Assembly: GCA_014898415.1 (NCBI GenBank)
Contig: RCTD01000018.1
Location: 191,001 to 255,000 of the forward strand
Source of the DNA: Stromatinia cepivora
Lineage: Eukaryota; Ascomycota; Leotiomycetes; Helotiales; Sclerotiniaceae
DNA: 64,000 bases
Reading direction: 5' to 3'
The notes under the pieces were generated by a model. The model ran no database searches. It was not told the origin of the DNA and was given only the letters and a program-made list of their open reading frames with translations. The position numbers were made by a program, and so were the translations under genes. This document shows, piece by piece, positions 21,901-34,115 of this stretch. How positions within the stretch are numbered: the stretch's first letter is position 1; each line of letters opens with the position of its first letter.

Positions 21901-24900
21901 AGATACAACTGCTGAAGACGATTCTCTAAGTCGTGAACAAGAGTTAGGAATCGAGCTTTCTGAATTGAAGAGAGATTTAGAACTAGCGAAATCGGAGCTC
22001 GAAAATGCAAAGCAACAAGCAGAGCAATTCAAGTCTATCAGTCAATCATCTGAGGAGGAGTTACAGAGTATCAACGCAACACTGGACGAATGCCGCGAGG
22101 AGATGGATAGGATCATCGAGGAGAAAGATGCGAGAATTCGCGAGCTTGAGCAACGAGCCGAAGATATTTCTGCTGAGCTCACTAATTCTAATAATGAGTT
22201 GACAACCCTTCGAAATCAACAAGGCGACGTAGCTAGGCAAGCTGAGGAGGAGAAATCTGGACTCGAGGCAGAGATTGTACGTTTGAAGGATGAGCAGGAG
22301 AAACATGCTACGGCTGCAAAATTCCACCAAGAAGACCTTCGCGCACAAGCAGCAATCGCCACCAAAGCCCAACAAGACTATGAGAATGAGCTTGTCAAGC
22401 ATGCCGAAGCTGCTAAACATCTTCAATCTCTACGAGTTGAATATAATCAACTCAAGTCCGAATCAGCAACATTGAAAGCGGAAGCCGAATCTGCCAAGGT
22501 TACTTTGAGTCAAAGCGAAGCCTCTTGGGAGGAACGACGTGAACAATTCGAACGGGAGTTGAATGAGTTGAGGACTAGGCGAGACGATGTTAATGCGCAG
22601 AACAAGCTTCTACATCAACAGTTAGATAATGTTTCTTCACAAATCATTGCATTGCAACAGACACGCTCCGCTGGCCCGGATGCATCAGAAGCTGGATCCC
22701 CAGCTGTGGATGGAACAACAGATCGTACAGTGGAAGGTTTGCGAGAGTTGAACACATATTTGAGACGCGAGAAGGAAATTGGTGAGGTTCAATATGATAT
22801 CAAGATTCAAGAAGCCAAACGACTACAACAACAACTTGAATACACTCAAGCTCAACTTGATGAGGCTAGATTAAAGCTTGATCAGGAACGGCGCTCTCAT
22901 GCTGATGGTGGTAAAACCTCCATTGCACACAAGGATCTCATGGATAAACTTAATGAGCTCAATCTTTTCCGTGAAAGCAGCATCACCTTACGCAATGAGG
23001 CACGTCAAGCTCAATCTCAACTTGCTGACAAGACCAAACGTGTTGAGGAACTTCTGGCGCAAATTCAACCATTGGAGACAAAGGTTCGTGAATTGGAACA
23101 TAGCAAGGAAACCATGGAGGGTGAAATGCATCTATTGCAAGAAGATCGAGATCGTTGGCAGAAACGTAACCAAGATATACTTTCCAAGTACAATCGAATC
23201 GACCCTGCTGAGATGGAACAAATGAAGGAAACCATCGAGACTTTACGAAGTGAGAGAGATGCCTTGTTAGAGGAACAACAACCATTGCGGGAGAAAGTAC
23301 AAACTTTGGAGAGTTCTATGGAGAATGACAGAGCACAATGGCAAACTACCCGACAAAAGTTAATTGAGCAAGCGAAGGAGAGGAATCGCACTTTGACCAA
23401 GGATAAGAATGATCGAGCTGCAGAAAGAGATGTGGCCATTTCTGAGAGGGATTCACTTCAAGAACAACTCACTTCACTTCAAGAGCAACTTCAAACTGCC
23501 ATTGAAGAAAAGGAAGCAGCGGAAGCCAAACTTGCGGAAGTACAACAAGAATTGGAAGAAGTTAAGACTCAGCGTGATCAGGCATTGGTGAACGCTGTTC
23601 AATCTGTTGCATCCCCCAAAACTCCATCCGCACCTCCAGCAACAGCTTCGGAGAGCAATGAAGCTATCAATGCACAACTTGTTGAACTTCGTAAGGAGCG
23701 TGATCAGGCAATCTTGGAGAAGCAAGCTCTTGAACAACAAATCACTGAACTTAAACAACAGCTCGAAACTGCCAATTCTGAGAGAGACAGTGCTATTGCC
23801 GAGGCCGCTGAAGCACGATCACAACAAAAGGCTCAGCCATCTGATACTGCGATGGACGATGGTGCTGAAGAAGGACAGATCGACGAAAGTCAGAATGGTA
23901 TCTCAGAGGAGGAGAGAAATGCATTGGAGGCACGCATAGCTGTTGCTGAAGCAATGGCCAAGGAGCGTGATGAAAAAGCAAAGGAGATTGAAGAATCTAT
24001 GGAAGCTACGCTAAAACAACGTTCCGATAAGATGAAGGCAGCTTTGAACAAGAAACTCGGTGAATCTAAGGAAGCTGTTAGGGTACAACTCGAGGCAGAT
24101 TTCAAATTGAAACTTGAGCAAGAGAAACAAATTTGGCTTGCAGAGAATAAAGCTGCTGATTCTTCAGTCCCACCACCGACACCATCTGTACCCAAGACGG
24201 AAGAAAATACCATTCCAGTCACCCCCGCCACTCCAAGTAAAGTTGCTGCACCATCGGCTGATGGTTCAGATCTTTCGGATGAACAAGTTCGACATCTTTT
24301 ATCGACAAACCCCACAGTCAAGAGTATTCTTACCAGTAACTTGAAGAAGCTCCTTGAAAAGGAAACGCAAAAACTCAAATTGGAGAAACAAGATAACTCG
24401 TGGCGGAAAAGCTAGCTGAAGCGCAAAAGAAATCGGAAGCTACTTTGACTGAAGCTCAAGCAAAGGCTGACCACACTCAAGCTCAAGCTGTTTTGATGGC
24501 GGAGAAAAAATCCTCATTGAAACTCAACATGTTTGACAATAGAATCAAAATGGCCACTGCAAAGATTGCAGTTGTCGAGAAAGCTGCAAAGGAAACACCA
24601 GAAAAGCCTGTTGGCGAGGTGTGGGAGATTGCTAAGAATGCCAAACCTCCTCCTGCAGCACCAGTTGTACCTGTTGTTACGACATCGACGCCTATCCCCG
24701 CCGCTCAGGTGGCTCAATCTCCAGCGGTCAATACCACAACAGCTGCATTGCCGCCCGCGAACGTTCCCGGTACCCAATCTCACAGCGCACCCGCTGAAGA
24801 TAGTAAGCCCGAGGATACTGAAGCTCCAAAGAGTAGTATACCTTCAGGACCACGCCCAATAACCCCATCAACAAATGGAGCCTCTTCATTGCCTGTCAGT

Positions 24901-25239
24901 AATATCCCTTCTGTAAGTAACTCCTTTAAGCTCTTTTACATCTAATTCTAACCAAATATAGGCCCCTCAAGCAGGAAACCAATCACGACTACCACAAATG
25001 CGTGGAAATGGTAATCAAATCGTGGAGGCGGAGGTGGTGGTGCTCGTGGAGGAATCTATCAACCACGTGGAGGAGCAGCAGGTAGGGGAAGAGGTAATCC
25101 TACTGGACAACGTGGAGGAATGAACGCGGCTGCTCAAAGTTTTAGTCCGAATGCACAGCCTGGACAAAAGAGACCTGTACCAGAAGGTGGTCAACAAGGA
25201 AGCGGAGGAAAACGTCCTAGGGGAGGAGGAAGTAATTAG
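18957..25239 (+). CDS. MLP1: Nuclear pore basket protein Mlp1/Tpr, with two single-base frameshifts
   Basis: A nuclear-basket filament protein that tethers mRNA export and surveillance factors at the pore. Exons are 18957-19248, 19305-24912 and 24962-25239. The start is MATAVLDVDYLSAYLSVPQ. Almost all of residues 50-1750 is heptad-type coiled coil rich in Glu, Gln and Leu; the TPR/MLP core (LNLFRESSITLRNEA) is clear. The tail is acidic then Pro/Ala-rich, and ends in an RGG-type region with KRPRGGGSN. The frame breaks twice. Near 24391-24399 one base is missing (GATAACTC where GATAAACTC would keep frame), and near 25016-25021 another (CAAATCG for CAAAATCG). Both lie in A runs. Allowing for both, the reading is 2,059 residues, normal for the family. 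Sequencing error or a recent lesion are the options. Confidence 0.88.
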
Positions 25240-25445
25240 TATATTGGCAAAAGTTGAGTTGCATTTGCATGTATTATATTTCAGGGTTGCATAGCCATAA
25301 CTTGGCCTTTTTTATGCTAAGAGTGAGTGAAGGAAATATTCAGGGAGTTACGGAAAACATGTATGAAGAATAGTAGCGTAGCTATACCTATGATGAGTAT
25401 TGAGGCAAATGAATATCGGGAGTATTTGGAGAAATCAAAAGGGTA

Positions 25446-26063
25446 TCATTGATATTTAGATAAATTGCTAGGAACAAGCCTTTTAAGTACTTCCACATGT
25501 CGACCGATCATCTTCATCTTAAGACCTTCCACACCACTTTTATCTATCCTACGTAACCCATTACCATATATCACTGTATGATCTGGAATAACCTCGTCTT
25601 CTGCAACTTCACACATTGGTCCAATCTTGCAATGCTGAACAAAATATTAGTATCAAATATATTTCCATCCTTGTGAAATGCATACCTTTCCTATAACAGC
25701 TCCTTTTCCTACCTTTGCATTAATCTCAATGAGACTACCCTGTCCCACGAACTTTGCCTCAACAATAGCCCCTGTTTCTACAATAACACCTGTATCCAAC
25801 ACAACCCCTTGAGCTTGTTCCTCAGATGGGGAACTCAACATGCCAATTGAACTTCGTTCACCAATAACACATTGCACGCCGATTGCGATGGGAGCAAAAC
25901 TGCTATTCAATTTTGTACGTGGATGAAGAACAGTGTGTCCTCTGATAGTTATAAGATTTGTGCCAATAATTGAAGCATGGTCGGCGATTATGATATTGTT
26001 TGAGAAAGAAATTGGAGGTTTGGGAGGTGGAGGAAGCATGGAAGTTCGTTTGGTAGTGGACAT
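25446..26063 (-). CDS. Dynactin subunit 6 (p27), left-handed beta-helix protein
   Basis: A pointed-end subunit of dynactin, the dynein activator. Exons are 26063-25686 and 25634-25446, intron GTATGC..TTCAG, 188 aa. I take the start at MSTTKRTSMLPP (26063); the frame is open further upstream without conserved sequence. Hexapeptide-type repeats run from about residue 30 to 150 (IIADHASIIGTN, TVLHPRTKL, IGVQCVIGERSSIG, VVLDTGVIVETGAIVEA, GSLIEINAKVGKGAVIG, HCKIGPMCEV), as in p27/DCTN6. The C-terminus is the family helix, ending LVPSNLSKYQ. It is divergent with the complex I gene. Confidence in dynactin p27 rather than another gamma-carbonic-anhydrase-like fold is good because of the PVxNNIxIADHAxI..G start and C-terminal helix. 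Confidence 0.85.
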
Positions 26064-26643
26064 GACTGATGGTAGGCGGTGTATATGGAAGATCTGAAAC
26101 GAAGATGTTCGATACTGGGAAATATTGGCCAATTGCTCGTTGTATGATGAACCCGAACACGAATTCAAGCGTTGTGGCGGCCAAAGCTGTAAGATCTGCT
26201 AGAGGTCAATAGAAGTGTTGTAAGTGTTTGTACCTGATTGTGTAGCAAGGAAAACGTCAGATATCAGAATGGGTAATCTTAATCAATCTTTACCGCTTAC
26301 TTCTATGATACCTCTAAATATCATCAACCTCAAAGTGTAACCAGATGAAGATGATGACTAGAGAGAGAATAAGAGGTCAAACAGACGGTACCGTTGATTG
26401 ATGTACTCCGTAGTGGTAAACTGGCTAAGACGGAATAAATAATTAAAGTTCCAGATTCACACTTATCAACGGAAGTTTTCGGCTATCGCCACCATTTTGA
26501 AGCTTGGCCATTTTAACCAATCAAACATTCATGATTTCTATGATGACTTGAACTTATTCGGGAATATTTACAACCTCAACTTCCCCCCAGCGACCCTCTT
26601 CACTGACAACAACTCTCAATTGGGCACAAAATACATATCGAAA
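26064..26643. promoter_or_regulatory. Divergent promoter region DCTN6 / nuo51
   Basis: 580 bp between head-to-head genes. It contains TACTCCGTA at 26404-26412. The frame upstream of the nuo51 ATG is open from 26497, but the mitochondrial presequence begins at 26644. Confidence 0.5.
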
Positions 26644-28326
26644 ATGCTTTCGCGAAATGCGCCCTCTGCAAAGGCAGCCTCTACATTTTCCACTCGAATC
26701 CTATCCTCCTCAGCAGCAGCACGATTATCTCCTTCGATCTCTTCAGTACAACAATCTAGAGGACTTGCCACAGTCGCGGATACACCACCTCCACCAAAGA
26801 AGACACAATGGGGTGGATTAAGGGATCAAGATAGAATCTTTCAAAACTTGTATGGACATCACGGAGCGGATCTGGCCAGTGCGAAGAAATATGGTGATTG
26901 GCATAGAACGAAGGATATTCTTGCAAAGGGACATGACTGGGTATGTTGGAAATGCCGATACTACGATGAGGTTTGGGAGTTAACTTTTGGAATAGATTAT
27001 TTCCGAAATCAAGGCTTCAGGTTTAAGAGGTCGTGGTGGCGCTGGATTCCCCTCTGGTATGAAATGGGTAGGTTTGATGTTTCACAGAACAAATTAACAA
27101 AGCTAAAGCTATGATAGTCATTCATGAACTTCAAAGGTTGGGAAAACGACAACAAACCAAGATATCTTGTAGTCAACGCAGATGAGGGTGAACCTGGAAC
27201 TTGCAAGGACAGAGAGATTATGCGAAAAGATCCACATAAACTTATCGAAGGATGTTTAGTCGCAGGAAGAGCGATGAACTGTACAGCAGCATATATTTAT
27301 ATTCGTGGAGAATTTTACCACGAAGCTACCGTTTTACAACGTGCAATTCAAGAAGCATACAAGGATGGATTAATCGGAAAGAATGCTTGTGGTAGTGGAT
27401 ATGATTTCGATGTTTATGTTCATCGTGGAATGGGAGCATACGTTTGTGGTGAGGAAACATCTTTGATTGAATCACTCGAAGGCAAACCAGGAAAGCCTCG
27501 TCTAAAGCCTCCTTTCCCTGCTTCTGTCGGTCTTTTTGGATGTCCATCAACTGTGGCAAATGTTGAAACTATCGCTGTTGCACCAACAATTTGTCGAAGA
27601 GGTGGAGATTGGTTCGCTTCATTCGGTCGAGAACGTAATGCTGGTACCAAACTCTTCTGTATCTCTGGTCATGTTAACAACCCATGTACCGTTGAAGAAG
27701 AAATGAGTATTCCTCTTAGAGAACTCATTGATAAACATTGTGGTGGTGTTCGTGGAGGATGGGATAACCTTAAAGCTATTATTCCTGGAGGATCATCTAC
27801 ACCAATCTTACCAAAGAATGTTTGTGATGATCAATTGATGGACTTCGATGCATTGAAGGATAGTCAATCCGGTCTAGGAACGGCAGCAGTTATTGTGATG
27901 GATAAGAGTACTGATGTCGTTCGTGCCATCTCAAGATTAAGTCATTTCTATCGACATGAATCTTGTGGTCAATGTACACCATGCAGAGAAGGTAGCAAGT
28001 GGACCGAACAAATCATGCAAAGATTTGAAAAGGGTCAAGGTAGAATACGTGAGATTGATATGTTACAAGAACTCACAAAACAAGTTGAGGGCCATACTAT
28101 TTGTGGTATGTATATCCTTTCTCTACATATCGACTTTCACTAACAGGTATCAATAGCACTCGGAGAAGCTTTCGCATGGCCTATTCAAGGTCTTATCAGA
28201 CATTTCAGACCAGAATTGGAGGCAAGAATGAAGGATTATGCAGAGAAGAATGGAGGATCGGCATTGGCTGGTGGTTGGGATAATAATGCATTGCAACAAG
28301 GTAAACTTATTTCACCTGGACAATAG
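26644..28326 (+). CDS. nuo51: NADH:ubiquinone oxidoreductase 51-kDa subunit (complex I, NDUFV1/Nuo51)
   Basis: The flavoprotein of mitochondrial complex I: it binds NADH and FMN and holds cluster N3. Exons are 26644-26940, 26996-27067, 27118-28105 and 28157-28326, 508 aa. The N-terminus is a mitochondrial presequence (Arg/Ser/Ala-rich, no acids). Motifs are the Gly-rich FMN site [28 protein letters not shown], the NADH site [16 protein letters not shown], and the 4Fe-4S ligands [11 protein letters not shown] plus the Cys in EGHTIC, which is split from the next exon by the last intron. In that intron the CAATAG acceptor, not the nearer AACAG, gives the conserved [14 protein letters not shown]. 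The length fits fungal homologues. No defect is seen. Confidence 0.95.
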
Positions 28327-29051
28327 ATTTTGAAGCGGAGCATTAAATGGGATGGAAGTGATGGATGGAATGGTAGACTGTTCATAAGAGGGTCGTAAAC
28401 GTATTTATTGATGTTAAGCATGGGTGCTTTTTTTCAATGGCAAGCAAATATTTTTTAGTTCATTTGATTTTTTGAGATGTGACTTGAGTGTCTTTATGGT
28501 GAATCATGAATATGAAATATGGATCTCGATGTTTATACGGTAGAGAAATAATCAACGGTATAATGATCTTGTGTTGATATGTAGCATAGCGTAGTGCACC
28601 TAGAATCCTAGGCTAACAAGTAGATGATATCTTCAATGTTCAGGAGTCACCATATGATAATCCCAGCTAATAAGCGACCTTTTGAATTTTTGACTACCAG
28701 CCACATGCCACCTCATCTTTGGGAAGCTGCTGCACGTACTCCGTACCGTACACCAAATGTTCGTCATCCACTAGCTAGCTTTGTGACTAGAAATATTGTA
28801 CTGCCCCCCAGGTTTTTATAATACACTTACTTATAAGTGTGGGGTGTTGTTTATATCTATTTAATCAAAGATCTTGGGTGATGATAAAGTGGAACGAGAT
28901 TACATAAGCGTTTAGATTCTCGAGGTCTCGAATTTCATCCTGGCGATCATTACTAGGTAGGTAGGTGTATACTGGTATTTATTATCGGTGAAATTGGGAA
29001 ATTGGGAAATTTGGTTAAAGACAAGGAAAGGAGTAAGATAGAAGAGAGATA
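28327..29051. other. Intergenic region
   Basis: 3' flank of nuo51 and 5' flank of the PEX11 gene. Contains TACTCCGTACCGTA (28737-28750) and TACTAGGTAGGTAGG (about 28960). The open frame at 28624-28821 shows no conserved features. Confidence 0.5.
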
Positions 29052-30624
29052 ATGGGGATTTTTAAACAGGCGGTGGATTTTGCGGGTGATGCTGGTATGT
29101 CTGTCTTTCTTTTTCTCTTTCTTGTTCAACCGTACATCTTTCGTCCCTCTCGCATACTATTTTCTTTCTCTCATTAAATTCGACTTAATGATTCTTAAAT
29201 CGATAATAAATATATAACTAACACCCGAAAAGCGGGATTGGAAAAAACTCTTAGGTTGATACAGGCGCTGTGTCAGATATGTGCTTTTTATCCGGGGATT
29301 TTGGGGAGGTTGTTGGTGGTGGTGGGGGTGCGGATGGGGGGTAAGGATGTGGGTGGAAATGAGGATGCGGTCGGAAAGCAGGTGAGGATTTTGGAGGGGC
29401 TGTGGAGGGCGAGGAGGGAGGTTGCTGTTGGTATGTTTGGTTTTCTTTTTCTTGGGCGGAGGGGGAGTGGGGAGTGGGAGTGGGGTGGAAAGTGAGGGAG
29501 AGGTGAGGGGTGAGAGAGAGAGTAGAAAAGAGAGAAGGGAGTTTGTGGAGGGGTTGTGGGTGAGCGAGGGGAGGGACATTGAGCGGAGTAAGGATACTCG
29601 TACAAGTGCGCGAGATTCTCACCACATTCATCTCAGATGCCATAGCTCTAGCCTCAAAGCTATGAATCAAGCTTTGGAGGTCAAGGTTACGCTGGATATT
29701 TATCCACCATATGCTCAACTTTCGCCCCCAAGCCCAGAGATCACGAGCGAAGGAAACACCAGAAATATAAGTATGCTAACAAAACATCCTCCACAGGACG
29801 CCGCTATTTGCGCTTTTTCCGCTTCATAGGACATTTTTCAAAAGCATGGGATAGTCTTTTAAATGAGGACGGGATGAAGATGTTAATTAATGTCGGGAAA
29901 TCGGGGTTCATGGGTGCTTATTTGGGTTGTGAGTTTTGTTTTCTCTCTGCTCTCTGCCCACGCCAACACCCCTCCATCTTCTTTTTCGTTTGTTTGACAT
30001 GCGGAATGTGGCTAACTATGAGTTTTGTTCTGACAGTGGAGAGTCTCACGATAGTAAGTACCTACCGTGAAAGGGAGGGAAAGAAACACTACTAATATAT
30101 GACATGAATAGTTGGACGTGATGGGCGTCTGCAACACCCCTTGGCTCCGAACCTGTATACTCGAAAGCCAAAAATTTTGGTTCTATTCACTTTGCATATC
30201 GATATTTGGAGGATTATATGATCTTTGTCTAATGCATTTTGATACCCACACAAACCTACCTCCAAACTCACCGTCACATGAAAATTCAACTCCATCACCA
30301 TCACCCAAATTAGACGAAAACCCCGAAGTCATTCACAAACAAGCAGAAGACAACAAACGAAACGGAGGAAAACAAAAGAGAAAAAAGAGAAATCAGATAA
30401 TACTCAAGATTATTGAGAATATAGCGGATTTATTTGTTCCGGGAATGGTAACGGGATGGATTGTTAGTGATTTGGGGGTGGTTGGGTGTGCGATGATTGT
30501 TAGTACGGTGTTGAGTTCCGGGGAGATTTGGAGGAGAGTTGGGGATCGGGAGGAGAATGGGGGTTGGGAAAGGGAGATAAAATCAGAAATGATAATCAAT
30601 GGGGGATTAGCGTGCATTACATAA
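29052..30624 (+). CDS. PEX11-family peroxisomal membrane protein (PEX11C-like)
   Basis: PEX11 proteins elongate and divide peroxisomes. Five exons: 29052-29094, 29233-29430, 29797-29928, 30037-30053 (17 nt) and 30112-30624, 300 aa. N-terminal GLEKTLRLIQALCQICAFYP is the PEX11 start motif. After exon 2, GRRYLRFFRFIGHFSKAWDSL matches the RRxxRxGRFIEHF region. The C-terminal hydrophobic part IIENIADLFVPGMVTGWIV..VVGCAMIVSTVLSSGEIW is the family tail (NxxDLxIPxxxLGW). A Lys/Arg-rich loop (KQKRKKRNQ) precedes it. Intron 2 (29431-29796, 366 nt) is much longer than others in this window and strongly purine-rich. Family is secure; which paralogue is less so. Confidence 0.82.
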
Positions 30625-31325
30625 ACATTTTCTGAATTCTTAAGATCAACCTAACCTTCTCACACTTTCCAACTAATTATGTCTTTCGTTCTGAATAACT
30701 TCAAAACATAATATGGGTGACGACAACTGAATTTGCAATGTTTATTGGTACAGAATATTAAATCGATTGTCGATTCCTTCATCGTCATCTTCACCATGTG
30801 ATTTTACAGCATGAATAAAACTTGTTCAGCCCCGCATCGACCCTTTTCGTGTTACAAGATACAATATAGCTGACACCAATAGACAGATATATTTGCAACC
30901 ATTATATCATGAGGATTCCATGTTGAGTTTCCCCCTCTTTCTTGAATGGTGTTCACCCTTCTCTCCGCAATTACAGCCAGCCACTGTTCTCATAGACAAA
31001 GCTTTGATTGATGACCTCATTTTCGTTACGTTGTGCAACAGCATACACAATGAGCTTCCCCGCTCAGTCTTGAGAGATCTTAACCATGAATGGATAGAAT
31101 AGATAATAGCAAAGCAACGCCAGCTTCAACTTATTAGGCTCATATGCGAGAAAGAAAAAAATATCTCGGAAAGAAATCTCCGCAGTTCGTATCAGATTCC
31201 ACATGCATATATGAATGAGAGATCTTTCTATAAACTCCTTCATTCATTCTTCGTTTTTTTTCCCCTTCACTGTCAGCCATTCATACTTCAATTACTTCAA
31301 TTACTTCAATCATAAATCATAAATC
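30625..31325. other. Intergenic; alkylsulfatase upstream region
   Basis: No convincing gene; the small frame at 30893-31102 has no conserved features. Immediately before the next ATG lies a tandem (ATTACTTCA)3 followed by CATAAATCATAAATC (31288-31325). Confidence 0.5.
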
Positions 31326-33715
31326 ATGGCAACCTATCCTACAGACGATCAAGACTTCAAGAATGCTTCGGCAGGGCTTGTGAGTCGGATGGACAACTGT
31401 ATCATCCATTCCGATACCGATGATTCTGTAGTGGTCTGGGACAATCAAACCTACGAATCATTCATCAATGATGATGCAACTTGTCCTAATGAAGTTAATC
31501 CATCCCTATTCAGACAATCTCAACTTTGTGTTAAGCAAGGGCTTTTTGAAATTATCAAGGACAAGATTTATCAAGTTCGTGGTCTTGATATTTCCAATAT
31601 GACCTTCGTTGAGACTATCGATTCAAATGGTGTTGTGGTCATTGATCCTTTGACTTCCGTTGAGACTGCCGAGAAAGCTATCGAGTTATACCAAGGGTAT
31701 CGTAAAGACAAGAAGATTTTGGCGATGATTTATACACACTCTCATGCTGATCATTTTGGTGGTGGGAATGCCGTTGTTGGTATGCCGTTCATCTTCATTT
31801 ATCTCCGTGTGCTTTATCCTTTAGTTCTTAGGAAGTTTTCATATGACATTGGGCATTCACTGTAATCGACATAGCAAGACTTCAAGCAAGCAATCATTAC
31901 TTTGAACGTTCCAGGTTCAATGTGGGCATCTCAATATTTCTTTCGCCAGCTAATGTTATGATATATGCTGGAAATTTCGAAGTCATTGTTTCAGATTCTA
32001 GGGTCTCATTACTCATTTCTTAAGATCTTATTCCAATTTCAAGACAATTGTTTATTGGTGATGAACCTGGCTTGAATTACAATTATACTAACTTTTTCAT
32101 GAATACAGAGGCCTCGGGTGGTACCCAAGAACGCCCATACGATGGCACCCTACAGGATGTATATGCACCGGCTGATTTTCTTGACCATGCTGTGAGCGAA
32201 AATGTTTATGCTGGTGTCGCGATGGGCCGTCGAGCTGTATACATGTACGGCGAATCACTCAAAAAATCTCCTACAGGACAAGTCGGAACTGGCTTAGGAA
32301 TGGCTACATCAACTGGTGTTAGCTCATTGATTCCTCCCACAATAAGCATTAGTAAAACGGGAGATACAAAGAAGATTGATGGTTTGGATATCGTTTTTCA
32401 GGTGACTCCTGGAACTGAAGCACCTTCAGAGATGAACTTCCACTTTCCTCAATACAACGCTCTTTGTATGGCGGAGAATGCAACTCATACTTTGCATAAT
32501 CTTCAAACATTAAGAGGTGCATTGGTTCGTGATGCTCGAGTCTGGTCTCGGTATTGTGAGTACAATTCCATCTGTCAGCTCACATTTCCCCTCCTTCCTA
32601 CATCATCCAAGCGTGTTAAGTTCATGATATGGATTCCCCTCCCCGCATCGTATTGTCGGTTTTTATTAATGCTGATGGATATTCTAGTGGACGAAGCAAT
32701 CGTTCTTTTTGCCGATAAAACAGACGTTCTTTTCGCCAGTCATCACTGGCCAACTTTCAAAACTGATGGAGGCAAGGAAATCATCGAGTTTCTATCCGGA
32801 CAACGAGATCTCTACGCCTATCTCCACAATGAAACTCTTCGTCAGCTCAACGATGGTCAAACAGGCATAGAAATAGCAGAAACTTTCCAAATGCCTCCTT
32901 CTCTAGAATCAATCTGGAACGCAAAAGGTTATTATGGTTCCATCAGTCACAATGTCAAAGCTATTTATCACCGCTACATGGGCTGGTTCGACGGTAATCC
33001 CGCTCATTTGTGGGAATACCCACCTGTTCCCATCGCAAAACGCTATGTATCCTGCATGGGCGGCATAGACAGTGTAATTAAGTTGGCCCGGGAGAATTAC
33101 ATCAATGTCTCCTCGCCTGATTACCATTCGCCGCAAACCCTCCTATCCCACGCCGTCTTCAGCGATCAAACCAATCTCGAAGCCAAAACCGAACTCGCAA
33201 ATGTCTTCACAAAACTTGGATATGGGTCCGAAAACGCCACATGGCGTAATTTCTATCTCTGTGGTGCAAAAGAGTTACTAGGTCCCATTCAACCAGCCAT
33301 GAATACCATGAGCACCGCTTCCTGGATGGCTCTCTCCATCGAACAATTACTAGACTCGATGGCTATCCGCATCAACGGACCACTCGCCATTGCAAATAAC
33401 ACCAAATCCTTCAAAATAGAAATCATGCTCTACGACACCCCCATGAGCGATGCAAGTGCTAATAGATCCGGCTGGCATATCAATTTCAGTAATGCAGTTA
33501 TGACGGATCATGAGATTACGTATTCTGATACGGCGAATAAGGATGTCGATTTTACGGTATGGGCTACGCATCAACAGTTTGTGGATTTGGTGATTGGTAA
33601 CAGGACGGATTTTGAGGGGTTGCCGACCGAGGGGGATGAGGGAGTTTGGGAACTGTTGTATGGGTTGCTGGAGATGGGGAATCCGGGGTTTGCGATTGTG
33701 ACGCCGGATGAGTAG
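31326..33715 (+). CDS. BDS1: Class III (metallo-beta-lactamase) alkylsulfatase, Bds1/SdsA-like
   Basis: Predicted to hydrolyse primary alkyl sulfates such as SDS, releasing sulfate. Exons are 31326-31779, 32109-32555 and 32688-33715, 642 aa. The metal motif THSHADH is at residues 137-143, at the end of exon 1. Exon 2 carries PADFLDHAVSENVYAG, GRRAVYMYG, the conserved PGTEAPSEM and AENATHTLHN (second metal set), then RGALVRDARVW. Exon 3 begins DEAIVLF.. FASHHWP (last His ligand), followed by the dimerisation helices and a C-terminal SCP2-like domain (about residues 510-640). Intron 1 (31780-32108, 329 nt) was placed by phase and by the family's short linker after the HxHxDH motif, so exon 2's exact start is the least certain point. 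No signal peptide is seen. Confidence 0.88.
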
Positions 33716-34016
33716 GGGGACGGAGAAGAATGAGTGATGATTGTTGGTTGAGGTTGATGAAGGTGGCGGTGATAGGGGGTAGCGAATGGTTTTACTTTTC
33801 TCCTTTTACTTTTCTTCTTTCCTTTCCTTCTTCTCCCTCCTTCTCTTCTTTCTTACTTTACTTTTCTTTTCTTTTCTTTTCTATCTTGTTTCTAATCTTA
33901 CTTTCTTCCTTTCCTTTCTCCAACCCACCAAAAATCGTACACACACCATCTCGCTACCGAATATTAATCTAACTTTTCTCCTTCAATTTTCAATCAATAT
34001 CCTTTTACTCATTAAT

Positions 34017-34115
34017 AAACAATCTATCAAACAATCTATCAAACAATCTATCAAACAATCTATCAAACAATCTATCAAACAATCTATCAAACAATCTATC
34101 AAACAATCTATCAAA
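34017..34115. repeat. 12-nt minisatellite (AAACAATCTATC), about 8 copies
   Basis: Eight nearly perfect units in a row. The multiple-of-three unit keeps a frame open (KQSI repeated), but nothing suggests it is translated. Confidence 0.95.

Noticed and set aside
24391..24415. Programmed frameshift in MLP1
   Set aside because: No X XXY YYZ heptamer in the right phase; a missing A in an A run is simpler.
19546..24783. Many antisense frames inside MLP1 (up to 162 codons)
   Set aside because: They are mirror effects of Glu/Gln/Leu-rich coiled-coil codons, not separate genes.
29157..29718. Minus-strand frames of 105-155 codons rich in Pro/Ser/Thr opposite the PEX11 intron
   Set aside because: They are the complement of the purine-rich intron; no conserved sequence.
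31860..32108. Separate small exon inside alkylsulfatase intron 1
   Set aside because: No in-phase splice pair adds conserved residues; the direct join gives a family-like linker.
34017..34115. CRISPR-like array
   Set aside because: The 12-nt units are contiguous with no spacers, and the genome is eukaryotic; it is a minisatellite.
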